In this document: positions 1 through 7,732 of the stretch, in pieces
Layout: each line of letters opens with the position of its first letter
Position numbering within the stretch: position 1 is the first letter of the stretch
NCBI RefSeq assembly: GCF_000512915.1
Contig: NZ_CP007034.1
Coordinates: 2,661,001-2,725,000, forward strand
Direction: 5' to 3'
Source of the DNA: Barnesiella viscericola DSM 18177
Lineage (GTDB): Bacteria > Bacteroidota > Bacteroidia > Bacteroidales > Barnesiellaceae
DNA length: 64,000 nt
The notes under the pieces: generated by a model
Databases searched by the model: none
What the model was told of the DNA's origin: nothing
What the model saw: only the letters and a program-made list of their open reading frames with translations
Made by a program: the position numbers and the translations under genes

Positions 1-1312
1 AGAGGCTGTAACCGACACCCGCCGAGAAATCGAAATGCGGGCCCAGCCGCATCCAGTATTCGCCGAACAGATAGCTGTTGCCCTGGTTCATGCGGTCGTA
101 GATGTCTTGCTCCACGTAGTTGTTGGTAATCCACGACTGGGTGTGGCGGATACCGGCCGTCACACGGCTGTTTTTCCACCGCTTTTCATAGTCGACCTCG
201 CCCAGTATCGAGTAGGTGCGGCTCTTGATGAGGTTGTCGATGCCGACGAGCGACGAGCCGGTCGTGAAGCTGTTGTCGGTATATAATAGTTCGTCCTCGG
301 TATAGATGCGGTGGCTGTTGGGCTGCTCGTAGCTGGCCACGACGTTGGCCATAAGTAGCTGGTCTTCGTCGAGATTGTATTGGTAGTAGAGATTGAGCGA
401 AGGATTGAGACTGCGATTCTTCGAGTCGTCGAACATGAGGCTGGTCGTGCCGCCAGGTGAGTGGTCGGTGAGGATACCGCGGAAGAGATTCTCGTTCTGG
501 GTGTAATAGAATTTGAGCGAAGCGTTGAACATCTGCTTTTGGGAGTCGAGATAATTGTAGCTGAGTGAATGACCGTTATTCCTCTGTTCAAATTTGCTTC
601 TGTCGAGACTCTCTTCGGTGCGAGTATAGCGGGTACCGTCGGGCAATTCGTAGTGCTCGGTATTGTCGCGCAGCATCTTCAAGTTCCAGCGGGGAGAGAA
701 CCAGCCCGAGTAGGAGAACTCCGACTTGCCACTGTTGACTTTGGCTCCCAGCCAGTATTCGCCGAATCCCCGGTTGACACTTTGGGTGATGTCGCCCATG
801 AAGCTGCCGCCCGAGGTGGGGTTTTTGACGATAAAGTCGAGCACGGCACCCACCTCGCCGTAGCGTACACCCGGGTTGTCGATGTACTCGATACGCACAA
901 TCTGCTCGGGTGAAAGGGCCTGAATCTCCTTGTTGTCGGCAGGACGGCCGTTGATACGCAGGCTCACCTCGCTCTGGTCGGCCAGGGCAATGCTGTTATC
1001 GGTAGGATTGATGATTACGCCGGGAATTTGCAGCTTTTGCAGCAACTGCAAGCCGTTGCGCGATTGTTCTATCTGTTGGGCGTTGGGGTATAGCAGGTTG
1101 CGGTCGGCCTTCTGCACCCACGACGAGGCTTCGACAGTCACCTCGTTGAGATCGACCTGTTTGAGCGAGCTCTCGATGGAATCGACATTCAGCTTGGTCG
1201 TGTCGGCATAGATTACGGCGACAGAGTCGTTCGGAAGATTAGGTGTGGCACCGTGAGTGTACAAGGGCGAGAGAGCCACCGCAAGCAAAGCGACCGATAG
1301 GATCTGTTTCAT
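1..1312 (-). CDS. TonB-dependent receptor-like outer-membrane protein (3' end cut by window edge)
   Basis: The frame is open on the minus strand from an ATG at 1312 to base 1, about 437 codons with no stop, so the C-terminal part lies outside the window. The product starts with a signal peptide (MKQILSVALLAVALSPLY) and has no carboxypeptidase-like regulatory domain. It goes directly into a plug-like domain: residues about 50-170 contain DLNEVTVEA, LQIPGVIIN, LRINGRP and IEYIDNPGVRYGEV. After that come aromatic-rich alternating strands typical of an outer-membrane barrel (for example NPSLNLYYQYNL). This looks like the Bacteroidota receptor group with an OMP_b-brl_3-type barrel. The substrate is unknown: no SusD partner is visible on the retained side. 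Transfer to the periplasm would need TonB-ExbBD encoded elsewhere. A TATTTTTG -7 box at 1375-1382 (minus) is a plausible promoter. Confidence 0.85.
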   Translation of the reverse strand, partial: MKQILSVALLAVALSPLYTHGATPNLPNDSVAVIYADTTKLNVDSIESSLKQVDLNEVTVEASSWVQKADRNLLYPNAQQIEQSRNGLQLLQKLQIPGVIINPTDNSIALADQSEVSLRINGRPADNKEIQALSPEQIVRIEYIDNPGVRYGEVGAVLDFIVKNPTSGGSFMGDITQSVNRGFGEYWLGAKVNSGKSEFSYSGWFSPRWNLKMLRDNTEHYELPDGTRYTRTEESLDRSKFEQRNNGHSLSYNYLDSQKQMFNASLKFYYTQNENLFRGILTDHSPGGTTSLMFDDSKNRSLNPSLNLYYQYNLDEDQLLMANVVASYEQPNSHRIYTEDELLYTDNSFTTGSSLVGIDNLIKSRTYSILGEVDYEKRWKNSRVTAGIRHTQSWITNNYVEQDIYDRMNQGNSYLFGEYWMRLGPHFDFSAGVGYSL

Positions 1313-1727
1313 TGGGTATCGTTGTTTTCTTATAGAGACGTAAAAGTACCGCGTTCAGTTGCAAAAAAACAGTGCAAAAATAAAATTTATTTTGCTACCG
1401 TTCTTATGAATATAGATTTCTTAATATTGTAGGTTTAGTCGTAAGAGACCTAATCATCTTAATTATGAAGTGGTCGATGTTTTTGTTTTACAATTAACAA
1501 TTTCTACGAAATTCCTTGTGGCTTTTCGTATTTAAAATTTAATTTATTTCAGCGATGTATTAGTTTAATTTTGTATTTTTGCGCAGATTTTAATGGATAT
1601 AAAGCGAAAGATTTTTTTATTGAAATTGGGTTATTAAAAAGTGATTGGGGCTTTTGATATAATGGTTTGTGTTTATCCATGAATTGAATAGATAAAATGT
1701 AGCTGAAATTAATAATAAGTTAGGAAT
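1313..1727. other. AT-rich divergent intergenic region
   Basis: A 415-base gap between the divergent receptor (minus) and the four-gene cassette (plus). No open frame of note is seen. It contains a TATTTTTG box on each strand: 1375-1382 (minus, 62 bases before the receptor ATG) and 1574-1581 (plus, about 147 bases before the cassette ATG). Neither has a clear TTTG -33 box at 19-21 bases. The high AT content continues into the first cassette gene. Confidence 0.5.
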
Positions 1728-2984
1728 ATGATGAAAAAAAGGACTTTGCATTTTTCATTCACAAACGCATTTAATTTCTTGATGTTGTTCTATACACTGT
1801 TGGCGTGCAGGAATCTGTATTGGGATACTATGAAAGAGATGACGGATATTGGTCTTATATCAGAATTCCTTGTCAATTATCAAGGTGGTTTTGCGCGCCG
1901 GGGATTATTGGGTGAGATCTTGTATTGGCTTTGGCAATCATATTCCATGGATCCCATATTGATTATACAGTCGATATCTATTATCTGTTTTTCGGGAGTT
2001 GTTATTTTCTTTGGATATCAATTTTTGAAGAAACGTTATAATTGGTGGATATTACCTTTGGGCTTTTTCTTGGCGAATGGTTGGATTATTCGTAAAGATT
2101 ACCTGATGATTTTGATTCTTGCAGCGATTATATATGGTTATATTCATTTGAAAAAGATCTATCTAAAATTACTTTTTGTAATTCTATTGGAGATTGTTCT
2201 TATTTTTACTCACGAAGCCTTTTTCTTTTTTGGAACACCATTTGTAATACTTTTGTTCTTGAGAGATAAAAATCTAGATGTGAAGATAGGAGTTCGGATT
2301 TTATTCTCTACTTTATTGGTATTGTTGTTCCTTATAGTTTGCTATTATAAAGGAAATAATCAAATAGTAATGAGTATTTCAAATTCATGGAGTCCTTTAT
2401 TCTCTGATCTGGTGCAAAATGGAGGGATTCTCAAATCTCTTAGTTGGGAAACTTTACCAACTATGAAATTCCATTTCCGAGTAAATTTTGTTGAGTCTAG
2501 CTTTGGATTTATAGGTTTAATTATTAGACCTATAACATTGTTCTTTGTTTATTATTTGGCCTCACGAATATTATTTGTGTTTAGGACTCCTCATTCTCAA
2601 TTACAGGATAATGATAAACCTTTGTTGGCTTCTATCCTGATATTTCAATTTATTATGCTCATTCCGATGTTTACAGTATTAAGTTGTGATACGGGAAGAG
2701 TAGTTTTGTACTGGTTATCTTCTTCATTTATTTTCTTTTTATTGATTCCTCGTGAGTTGTTAAAGTACATCTTTCCGCAGTATTTTTTGCGAAGCATTAC
2801 TAAGATAGATCAGAAAATAGATATTCTCCTCCCTCCTACAAAAGGTCTTATGGCTTTGTTGGTTTTAGTTATAACTATGACCCCTGTAGGATTTCATATA
2901 GATGAAGCAATGAGCCGTAGTGTATTTGGCGTTGTAGGAACATTTGTATCTAATATTTTGAGGTCGATAATGATAATATTCTAA
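1728..2984 (+). CDS. Multi-pass membrane protein, candidate GT-C-type glycosyltransferase of a lipid-linked sugar cassette
   Basis: 418 residues with about ten hydrophobic segments and short basic loops. I do not recognise a named family. After the first membrane segment (about residues 12-28) a loop carries several acidic residues followed by NYQGGFARRGLLGE (50-63), the only strikingly patterned motif; acidic residues in the first external loop are a hallmark of GT-C glycosyltransferases that use polyprenyl-phosphate sugars. The gene stops two bases before the UbiA homologue and heads a cassette whose other products look like synthesis, dephosphorylation and flipping of a polyprenyl-phosphate pentose. 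By inference this protein uses the flipped donor at the periplasmic face. Codons and composition are much more AT-rich than downstream genes, which suggests acquisition by transfer or relaxed selection. Alternatives are an O-antigen-polymerase-like or EpsG-like protein. Confidence 0.6.
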   Translation: MMKKRTLHFSFTNAFNFLMLFYTLLACRNLYWDTMKEMTDIGLISEFLVNYQGGFARRGLLGEILYWLWQSYSMDPILIIQSISIICFSGVVIFFGYQFLKKRYNWWILPLGFFLANGWIIRKDYLMILILAAIIYGYIHLKKIYLKLLFVILLEIVLIFTHEAFFFFGTPFVILLFLRDKNLDVKIGVRILFSTLLVLLFLIVCYYKGNNQIVMSISNSWSPLFSDLVQNGGILKSLSWETLPTMKFHFRVNFVESSFGFIGLIIRPITLFFVYYLASRILFVFRTPHSQLQDNDKPLLASILIFQFIMLIPMFTVLSCDTGRVVLYWLSSSFIFFLLIPRELLKYIFPQYFLRSITKIDQKIDILLPPTKGLMALLVLVITMTPVGFHIDEAMSRSVFGVVGTFVSNILRSIMIIF

Positions 2985-2986
2985 TT

Positions 2987-3868
2987 ATGAAAGATCTAAT
3001 CCTTTTGTTACGGCCCCACCAATGGGTAAAGAACGGATTTGTTTTTTTACCCTTGTTTTTTTCGGGACAGATTTTGAATATAGACTATCTCTTGGCCACG
3101 GTAGTTGCTTTTTTTTCATTCAGTTTTGTGGCAAGTTCGATTTATTGTTTCAATGATATATGGGATGTTGAGGCGGACCGGAAGCATGCCAAAAAGCGTT
3201 TCCGCCCCATCGCTTCGGGTCGTGTATCGAAACGTGCGGGTTATGGTTTGATGATTGCCATGGTTGTCTTATCCATAGTGTTGGCAGGTTGCTATTTCCG
3301 AGGCGATGTACTGTATCGGGTCCTAGGAATATTGTTGTTTTACTATGTGATGAATATAGCCTATTGTATCAAGCTCAAAAATTTTGTCCTTGTCGATGTT
3401 TTCATTATTGCCGTCGGTTTTGTGTTAAGAGTTCTCCTGGGAGGAGTCGTGACCGGTATATGGGTATCGCATTGGATTGTGCTCATGACTTTTCTGCTGG
3501 CTCTCTTTCTGGCATTTGCCAAGCGAAGAGACGATGTCGTGGTATACGAAGAGACCGGCGTATTGTTGAGAAAGAAGGTCAATCGGTATAACTTGGAGTT
3601 CATGAATCAGGTGATAACCATTTTGGCAACGATAATCATGGTGTGTTATATCATGTACACGGTGTCGGAGGAGGTGGTTTCCCGTATGGGGTCGCCTTAT
3701 TTGTATGTGACTTCTGTCTTTGTGCTGGCCGGGTTGATTCGCTATTTGCAGTTGACGATTGTCGATGTAAAGAGCGGTAGTCCTACCCGCGTCTTGATGC
3801 ACGACCGGTTTATACAGTTGTGTATTGTGGCCTGGATATTGTCATTCTTGATAATAATTTATTTCTGA
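2987..3868 (+). CDS. UbiA-family prenyltransferase, decaprenyl-phosphate phosphoribosyltransferase-like
   Basis: 293 residues, about eight or nine membrane segments. The N-terminal RPHQWVKNGFVFLPLFFSG and the first aspartate-rich motif NDIWDVEADRKH (NDxxDxxxD, residues 56-64) followed by KKRFRPIASG match the mycobacterial Rv3806c group, which transfers phosphoribose from PRPP to polyprenyl phosphate, better than UbiA or MenA. A second conserved block is FAKRRDD near residue 185. Predicted reaction: polyprenyl phosphate plus PRPP gives polyprenyl-phosphoryl-5-phosphoribose at the inner membrane. It lies two bases after the upstream membrane protein and one base before the HAD phosphatase, which would remove the 5-phosphate. 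The family call is firm; the exact acceptor and sugar are inference. Confidence 0.85.
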   Translation: MKDLILLLRPHQWVKNGFVFLPLFFSGQILNIDYLLATVVAFFSFSFVASSIYCFNDIWDVEADRKHAKKRFRPIASGRVSKRAGYGLMIAMVVLSIVLAGCYFRGDVLYRVLGILLFYYVMNIAYCIKLKNFVLVDVFIIAVGFVLRVLLGGVVTGIWVSHWIVLMTFLLALFLAFAKRRDDVVVYEETGVLLRKKVNRYNLEFMNQVITILATIIMVCYIMYTVSEEVVSRMGSPYLYVTSVFVLAGLIRYLQLTIVDVKSGSPTRVLMHDRFIQLCIVAWILSFLIIIYF

Positions 3869-3869
3869 T

Positions 3870-4469
3870 ATGGCGAAGAGAATTGTGGCGACGTTTGATT
3901 TCGATGGGACGATTACTCGCAAAGATACCTTATTGGAATTTATTAAATTTGTAAAGGGCGCGCCTGCTCTTTACGGAGGCCTATTGAGGTATGCTCCTTT
4001 GTTGGTCGCCTACAAGTTGGGAGTGTATCCCAACTGGAAAGTAAAGCAGAAGTTTTTCTCTCGCTTTTTCAGGCAGATGCCATACGACGAGTTTTGCCGG
4101 TGGGGGGAGCGTTTTGCCGGCTCCGTAGACCAAATGATCAAGCGTCCGGTTTTTGAGAAACTGTTGCAACATGTGCAGCATGTCGATGACGTATATATTG
4201 TCAGTGCCAGCGTGAAAGAGTGGATTTTACCCTGGGCTCGAAAGGCGGGGGTGACTCATGTAATTGCGACCGAGGTGGAGGTTGATGATCGAGGTCGGTT
4301 GACCGGGCGATTCTCTTCCCGAAATTGTTACGGACAAGAGAAGGTAAACCGATTCCTGGCCGAGGAGCCTCGGCGGGAGGACTATTATCTGTATGCCTAT
4401 GGTGATAGTCGGGGCGACCGGTATATGTTGGATTTGGCCGATCGGGCTATCTGGTGTAAAAAGATGTAA
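3870..4469 (+). CDS. HAD-IB family phosphatase of the lipid-linked sugar cassette
   Basis: 199 residues, soluble. HAD motif I is FDFDGTIT with the nucleophile Asp10 and Asp12. Motif II is the serine in YIVSAS. The late acidic motif is GDSRGDRYML near residue 178. The long helical cap between motif I and II and the overall length fit the SerB-like HAD-IB group (TIGR01490-like). In actinobacteria and in Pseudomonas strains with arabinofuranosylated pilin, a phosphatase accompanies the UbiA phosphoribosyltransferase to make polyprenyl-phosphoryl-ribose. Position between the UbiA and flippase genes, with one- and two-base spacing, supports that role here by inference. All catalytic residues are present. 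Confidence 0.8.
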   Translation: MAKRIVATFDFDGTITRKDTLLEFIKFVKGAPALYGGLLRYAPLLVAYKLGVYPNWKVKQKFFSRFFRQMPYDEFCRWGERFAGSVDQMIKRPVFEKLLQHVQHVDDVYIVSASVKEWILPWARKAGVTHVIATEVEVDDRGRLTGRFSSRNCYGQEKVNRFLAEEPRREDYYLYAYGDSRGDRYMLDLADRAIWCKKM

Positions 4470-4471
4470 GT

Positions 4472-4822
4472 ATGATTTATCTGTTGGCTTTTATCAGTAT
4501 TTTGTTGGGAGCCGTGGCCCAATATTTCTTGAAGATGGGTATGACCAATTGGGCCTTGAAAGGTTCTGTGGGTGAGATGCTTCGACTCCTTTTTCACAAT
4601 TACTACCTGTGGAGTGGCATTCTGTGCTATGGCGTGAGTATGCTCTTTTGGCTTTATGTGCTGTCGCGAATGGAGTTGAGTAAGGCCTATCCGATGGTGA
4701 GTCTGGGGTATGTTATCACGTTGTTGATTGGCTATTTCTTGCTGAATGAACCGCTGAGTTACCCCAAGGTAATAGGAATTGTTTTGATTGTGGCCGGGGT
4801 TTGTTTTATCGCACGCGGTTAA
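4472..4822 (+). CDS. Small SMR/ArnE-like membrane protein, putative polyprenyl-phosphate-sugar flippase
   Basis: 116 residues with four membrane segments of EmrE fold. The sequence MELSKAYPMVSLGYV and the C-terminal LNEPLSYPKVIGIVLIVAG resemble ArnE/ArnF, the flippase pair for undecaprenyl-phosphate-aminoarabinose. The membrane-embedded glutamate of drug-exporting EmrE (position 14) is missing: the first helix reads SILLGAVAQ. That argues against proton-driven drug efflux and for lipid flipping. It is the last gene of the cassette, two bases after the phosphatase stop. Predicted role: moving the polyprenyl-phosphate pentose to the periplasmic side for the first gene's product. The flippase role is inference from context. 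Confidence 0.75.
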   Translation: MIYLLAFISILLGAVAQYFLKMGMTNWALKGSVGEMLRLLFHNYYLWSGILCYGVSMLFWLYVLSRMELSKAYPMVSLGYVITLLIGYFLLNEPLSYPKVIGIVLIVAGVCFIARG

Positions 4823-4832
4823 TACCAAAAGG

Positions 4833-4863
4833 TTGTACGAGCCGACGAGATGTCGTATCTTTG
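4833..4863 (+). promoter_or_regulatory. Bacteroidota-type promoter of the pseudouridine synthase gene
   Basis: TTG at 4833-4835 and TATCTTTG at 4856-4863, spaced 20 bases. The -7 box is 22 bases before the ATG at 4886, so this gene is probably transcribed separately from the upstream cassette. Confidence 0.6.
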
Positions 4864-4885
4864 CAGCGATTAAACTCAACGAATT

Positions 4886-5575
4886 ATGGAGGTGCTCTAC
4901 GAAGACAATCACGTGATTATCGTCAACAAGACCTGCTCTGAGATTGTGCAGGGCGACAAGACGGGTGACACGCCGCTGAGCGAGATGGTGAAGGCGTGGC
5001 TGAAAGAGAAGTACGACAAGCCGGGGAATGTCTTCGTGGGGGTGACTCACCGTCTCGACCGTCCCGTGAGCGGACTGGTCGTTTTTGCCAAGACGAGCAA
5101 AGCGCTCACCCGGCTGAACGACATGTTCCGCAACGGCGAGGTGAAAAAACAGTATTGGGCTATCGTCAAGCATGCCCCCGAGCAGGAGAGCGGTGAACTG
5201 GTACACTATCTCGTGCGTAACGAGAAGATCAACAAGTCGGTGGCTTATGACCGGGAGCGCCCGGGAGCGAAGCGGGCGGTACTCGATTACCGGGTGTTGG
5301 CACGTAGCGACCGCTACACGTTGCTGGAAGTCAACTTGAAAACGGGCCGTCATCATCAGATTCGCTGTCAGTTGGCCAAGATCGGTTCTCCGATCAAGGG
5401 CGATTTGAAGTACGGTGCCGAGCGCTCTAATCCCGACGGCGGTATTTCGCTGCATGCCCGCCATGTCGAGTTTATCCACCCCGTGTCGAAGCAGCTCATC
5501 AGCGTGACTGCTCCCGTACCTGACGATAATCTGTGGAAGGCTTTCGAGCAGATGGTCGAGGGCGAGAATCAATAA
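4886..5575 (+). CDS. RluA-family RNA pseudouridine synthase without S4 domain
   Basis: 229 residues. The catalytic motif HRLDRPVSGLVVFAKT (catalytic Asp in HRLD, around residue 57) and the later RHHQIRCQLA are characteristic of the RluA family, which isomerises uridine to pseudouridine in rRNA or tRNA. It begins directly with the catalytic domain (VLYEDNHVIIVNK) and lacks an N-terminal S4 RNA-binding domain, unlike the RluD-type gene at 48709-49770. The RNA target cannot be read from the sequence. It is a single-gene unit with its own promoter, followed by palindromic repeats and a convergent helicase gene. Confidence 0.9.
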   Translation: MEVLYEDNHVIIVNKTCSEIVQGDKTGDTPLSEMVKAWLKEKYDKPGNVFVGVTHRLDRPVSGLVVFAKTSKALTRLNDMFRNGEVKKQYWAIVKHAPEQESGELVHYLVRNEKINKSVAYDRERPGAKRAVLDYRVLARSDRYTLLEVNLKTGRHHQIRCQLAKIGSPIKGDLKYGAERSNPDGGISLHARHVEFIHPVSKQLISVTAPVPDDNLWKAFEQMVEGENQ

Positions 5576-5615
5576 AGAATTATAGGAAATACCTGCAAGA
5601 CTTATTCCTAAATCA

Positions 5616-5771
5616 CTGGACCCCGCATCGGGGTGCGGGGTGACATGTACGTCATACCGCGCTACGACGCGGTATCCAAGAATACTGGCAGGGGTAAATA
5701 CCTGCAAAATACATTTCCTTTTGCTTGCATTCGACCGAAATCCGCATCGAGTGCGGGGGTGACAGAGAGGC
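5616..5771. repeat. Cluster of REP-like palindromic elements
   Basis: Three hairpins lie between the convergent pseudouridine synthase and helicase genes. CCCCGCA-tcgggg-TGCGGGG (5621-5640) is bounded by CTGGA and TGACA. ATACCGCG-ctacga-CGCGGTAT (5654-5675) follows. A weaker TCCGCA-tcgag-TGCGGG with TGACAGA lies near 5741-5765. The first and third share boundary sequences with the 85-base repeats at 7467 and 7648 but differ in the stem. They may also act as bidirectional transcription stops. Confidence 0.7.
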
Positions 5772-5781
5772 GCGGAGCCAA

Positions 5782-7116
5782 TCAGTAGCTGAACGAAATC
5801 TTAACTTTCTTGCCTTTTATCTTTTCGTCGCGGAGGCGGCGCAGCGTTTCGTGTGCCTTGTCGCGTGCCACGGCCGCGTAGCAGTAGTGGTCCTTGACCT
5901 CGATGAACCCTATTTCGTCGGCCGTCAGGCCCCCTTTTTGAGTGAGGAATCCCACGATGTCCCCTTTGCTGATCTTCTCTTTTTTCCCGGCGGCAAAGTG
6001 CAGGGTAGCCATGGGTGGCGTTTGTAGCAGATTGCTCGTCGGGTCGAGCCGGAAGGCGGTGGCTTGTCGGGCATATTCGGGCAGTTGCTCGGTGAGATCT
6101 ACAATCATAAAGGCTTCGCCCTCGGCATGCATGCGGGCCGTGCGGCCGTTGCGGTGGGTAAAGCTTTCGAGGTCGACTGGCAGGTGGTAGTGAATGATGT
6201 ATTTTACCTCGGGTATGTCGAGCCCGCGGGCCGCCAGGTCGGTCGAAACGCAGATGTAGCTGCTGCAATTGCGGAATTTGCAGAGCGCCCGTTCGCGGTC
6301 GGCCTGCTCCATGCCGCCATGGAAAGCCTCGGCAATGATACCTTGGTTGGTGAGAAATTGCTGCACCCGGTCCACGCTCTCGCGCTGGTTGCAGAAGATG
6401 AGGGTGAGAGCCGGTTTGAGGTTGCGCAGCAAGACGAGCAGCGTGTCGAGTTTGTCCTTTTCGGGTGAATCTATACGGTAGAGCGACAACCGCTCGTTTA
6501 TGTTCTCCTCGCTACGTTTCGAACCCAGAAAATCGAGTTTCACCGGGCGGCGCAGGGCTGTAAATGCGGGCAGTGATTCGCTGTCGGTTGCCGAGGTAAG
6601 AATCTTTTTCTTGACCTCTTTCAACGGGGCGATAATCTCTTTCATCTCGTCATGAAAGCCCAGTGCGAGGCATTTGTCAAACTCGTCGAGTACCAGCGTG
6701 TCGAGGGTGTCGAGCGACAGACGGCCTCGGCGCAGGTGGTCGGCAATACGCCCCGGAGTTCCCACGATGAGGGCCGGAGCCACGGCCAGCGACTTGCTCT
6801 CCTCACGCACCGAGTGACCGCCGTAGCAGCACACGATTTTGATGCCGGCGGCAATCTTGCGCAACACGCTCTCGATTTGCAGGGCCAGTTCCCGCGAGGG
6901 AACCAGCACGAGTGCCTGTACCCCGGCAGCCCGAGGATCGATGCGTTGCAGGACTGGCAGCAGGAAGGCCAATGTTTTTCCCGTCCCGGTAGGCGAGAGC
7001 AAGATGATGTCGTGGGGGCGCTGAGCCGTCTCGAGCATCTGTTTCTGCATGCCGTTGAGTGAATCGATATTCAGGTTGCGGCATGCCTTTTCGATAAGTG
7101 TACTGATTTCTTTCAT
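5782..7116 (-). CDS. dbpA: DEAD-box RNA helicase, DbpA-like
   Basis: About 444 residues from the ATG at 7116. Helicase motifs are present in order: Walker A SPTGTGKT, PSRELALQ, GTPGRI, DEFD (DEAD variant), SAT (in LTSATDS), then in the second lobe STDLAARGLDIP and HRNGRTAR. The last 75 residues (from about LHFAAGKKEKISKGD) match the DbpA RNA-binding domain that recognises 23S rRNA hairpin 92, so the role is probably large-subunit assembly. An earlier ATG at 7152 is in frame, but a TATCTTTG -7 box lies between the two at 7122-7129. Transcription would begin close to 7116, so the shorter start is right. DEFD instead of DEAD is a known functional variant. Confidence 0.88.
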   Translation of the reverse strand: MKEISTLIEKACRNLNIDSLNGMQKQMLETAQRPHDIILLSPTGTGKTLAFLLPVLQRIDPRAAGVQALVLVPSRELALQIESVLRKIAAGIKIVCCYGGHSVREESKSLAVAPALIVGTPGRIADHLRRGRLSLDTLDTLVLDEFDKCLALGFHDEMKEIIAPLKEVKKKILTSATDSESLPAFTALRRPVKLDFLGSKRSEENINERLSLYRIDSPEKDKLDTLLVLLRNLKPALTLIFCNQRESVDRVQQFLTNQGIIAEAFHGGMEQADRERALCKFRNCSSYICVSTDLAARGLDIPEVKYIIHYHLPVDLESFTHRNGRTARMHAEGEAFMIVDLTEQLPEYARQATAFRLDPTSNLLQTPPMATLHFAAGKKEKISKGDIVGFLTQKGGLTADEIGFIEVKDHYCYAAVARDKAHETLRRLRDEKIKGKKVKISFSY

Positions 7117-7121
7117 GGGGG

Positions 7122-7129
7122 CAAAGATA
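7122..7129 (-). promoter_or_regulatory. -7 box of the DbpA-like helicase gene
   Basis: TATCTTTG on the minus strand with only five bases before the ATG at 7116. It decides the start codon and implies a leaderless or nearly leaderless mRNA. Confidence 0.6.
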
Positions 7130-7303
7130 CGATATATCGCTGCATCGTGCAACTCGGCCCTTTTTGCCTCTCTGTGTCGTGTGCGTAGAGGAGTGTCAGC
7201 CTTTCTCCGTAAACGATAACCAAGATTTAAATAATATTAAAACGATACGAAATATGTTTGGAAATTATGTTTTATAGCAGAAAACGTACTATATTTGCAC
7301 AGT

Positions 7304-7373
7304 GTTTTTCATAGTATTAGATTAAGATTAAGGTTAACAAAGATTGGTTGTCGCGAGACAATCAATTTTTTTT
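7304..7373 (+). ncRNA. Candidate short transcript ending at an intrinsic terminator
   Basis: A TATATTTG -7 box (7290-7297) is followed about 45 bases later by a ten-base-pair stem, ATTGGTTGTC-GCGA-GACAATCAAT (7343-7366, one G-T pair, GNRA loop), running into eight T (7366-7373). No open frame lies between them. The -33 box is not convincing, so a short small RNA or a remnant of a lost gene are both possible. Confidence 0.35.
7343..7373 (+). terminator. Rho-independent terminator
   Basis: Ten-base-pair stem with a GCGA tetraloop followed by a T8 tract. No annotated plus-strand gene ends here, which makes it the end of the candidate short transcript. Confidence 0.75.
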
Positions 7374-7466
7374 GTGCCTATGTGAAATCTTTAAATAGAT
7401 ATAATCTGTTTATTTTTAGATGTTTATATAGATTTTCCACGACTTGTAATAGTAAAGACTGTCTTC

Positions 7467-7551
7467 CTGGATTCCGCATCAAGTGCGGAATGACAGAAAC
7501 GTCTCGTTGAGGCGCGGTATGACACGGGGAGTCACCCCCGTATCGTGATGC
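7467..7551. repeat. 85-base direct repeat, copy 1 (REP-like)
   Basis: Identical over 85 bases to 7648-7732. Contains the palindrome TTCCGCA-tcaag-TGCGGAA, then TGACAGA, and a second hairpin ACGGGG-agtcac-CCCCGT. Confidence 0.9.
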
Positions 7552-7647
7552 GGGGCCAGTCTCTTGTGGGTATTCACGTTTGCGGAGAATCTTGCGTGTA
7601 TTCTCTGGGTTACAGGCAAGACTGAAATGATGTAGATGCCGGTATTT

Positions 7648-7732
7648 CTGGATTCCGCATCAAGTGCGGAATGACAGAAACGTCTCGTTGAGGCGCGGTA
7701 TGACACGGGGAGTCACCCCCGTATCGTGATGC
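7648..7732. repeat. 85-base direct repeat, copy 2 (REP-like)
   Basis: Exact copy of 7467-7551, 96 bases downstream in the same orientation. Lies just past the 3' end of maf. Confidence 0.9.

Noticed and set aside
4397..5707. 436-codon minus-strand frame spanning the SMR and pseudouridine synthase genes
   Set aside because: It crosses two real genes and an intergenic repeat and has no family features.
7295..7510. Small plus-strand frame (71 codons) in the intergenic region
   Set aside because: It runs over the intrinsic terminator and into the repeat; no family features and Cys/Arg-rich composition typical of non-coding DNA.
7467..7732. Repeats considered as a CRISPR array
   Set aside because: Only two copies of 85 bases, each internally palindromic, one spacer, no cas genes.
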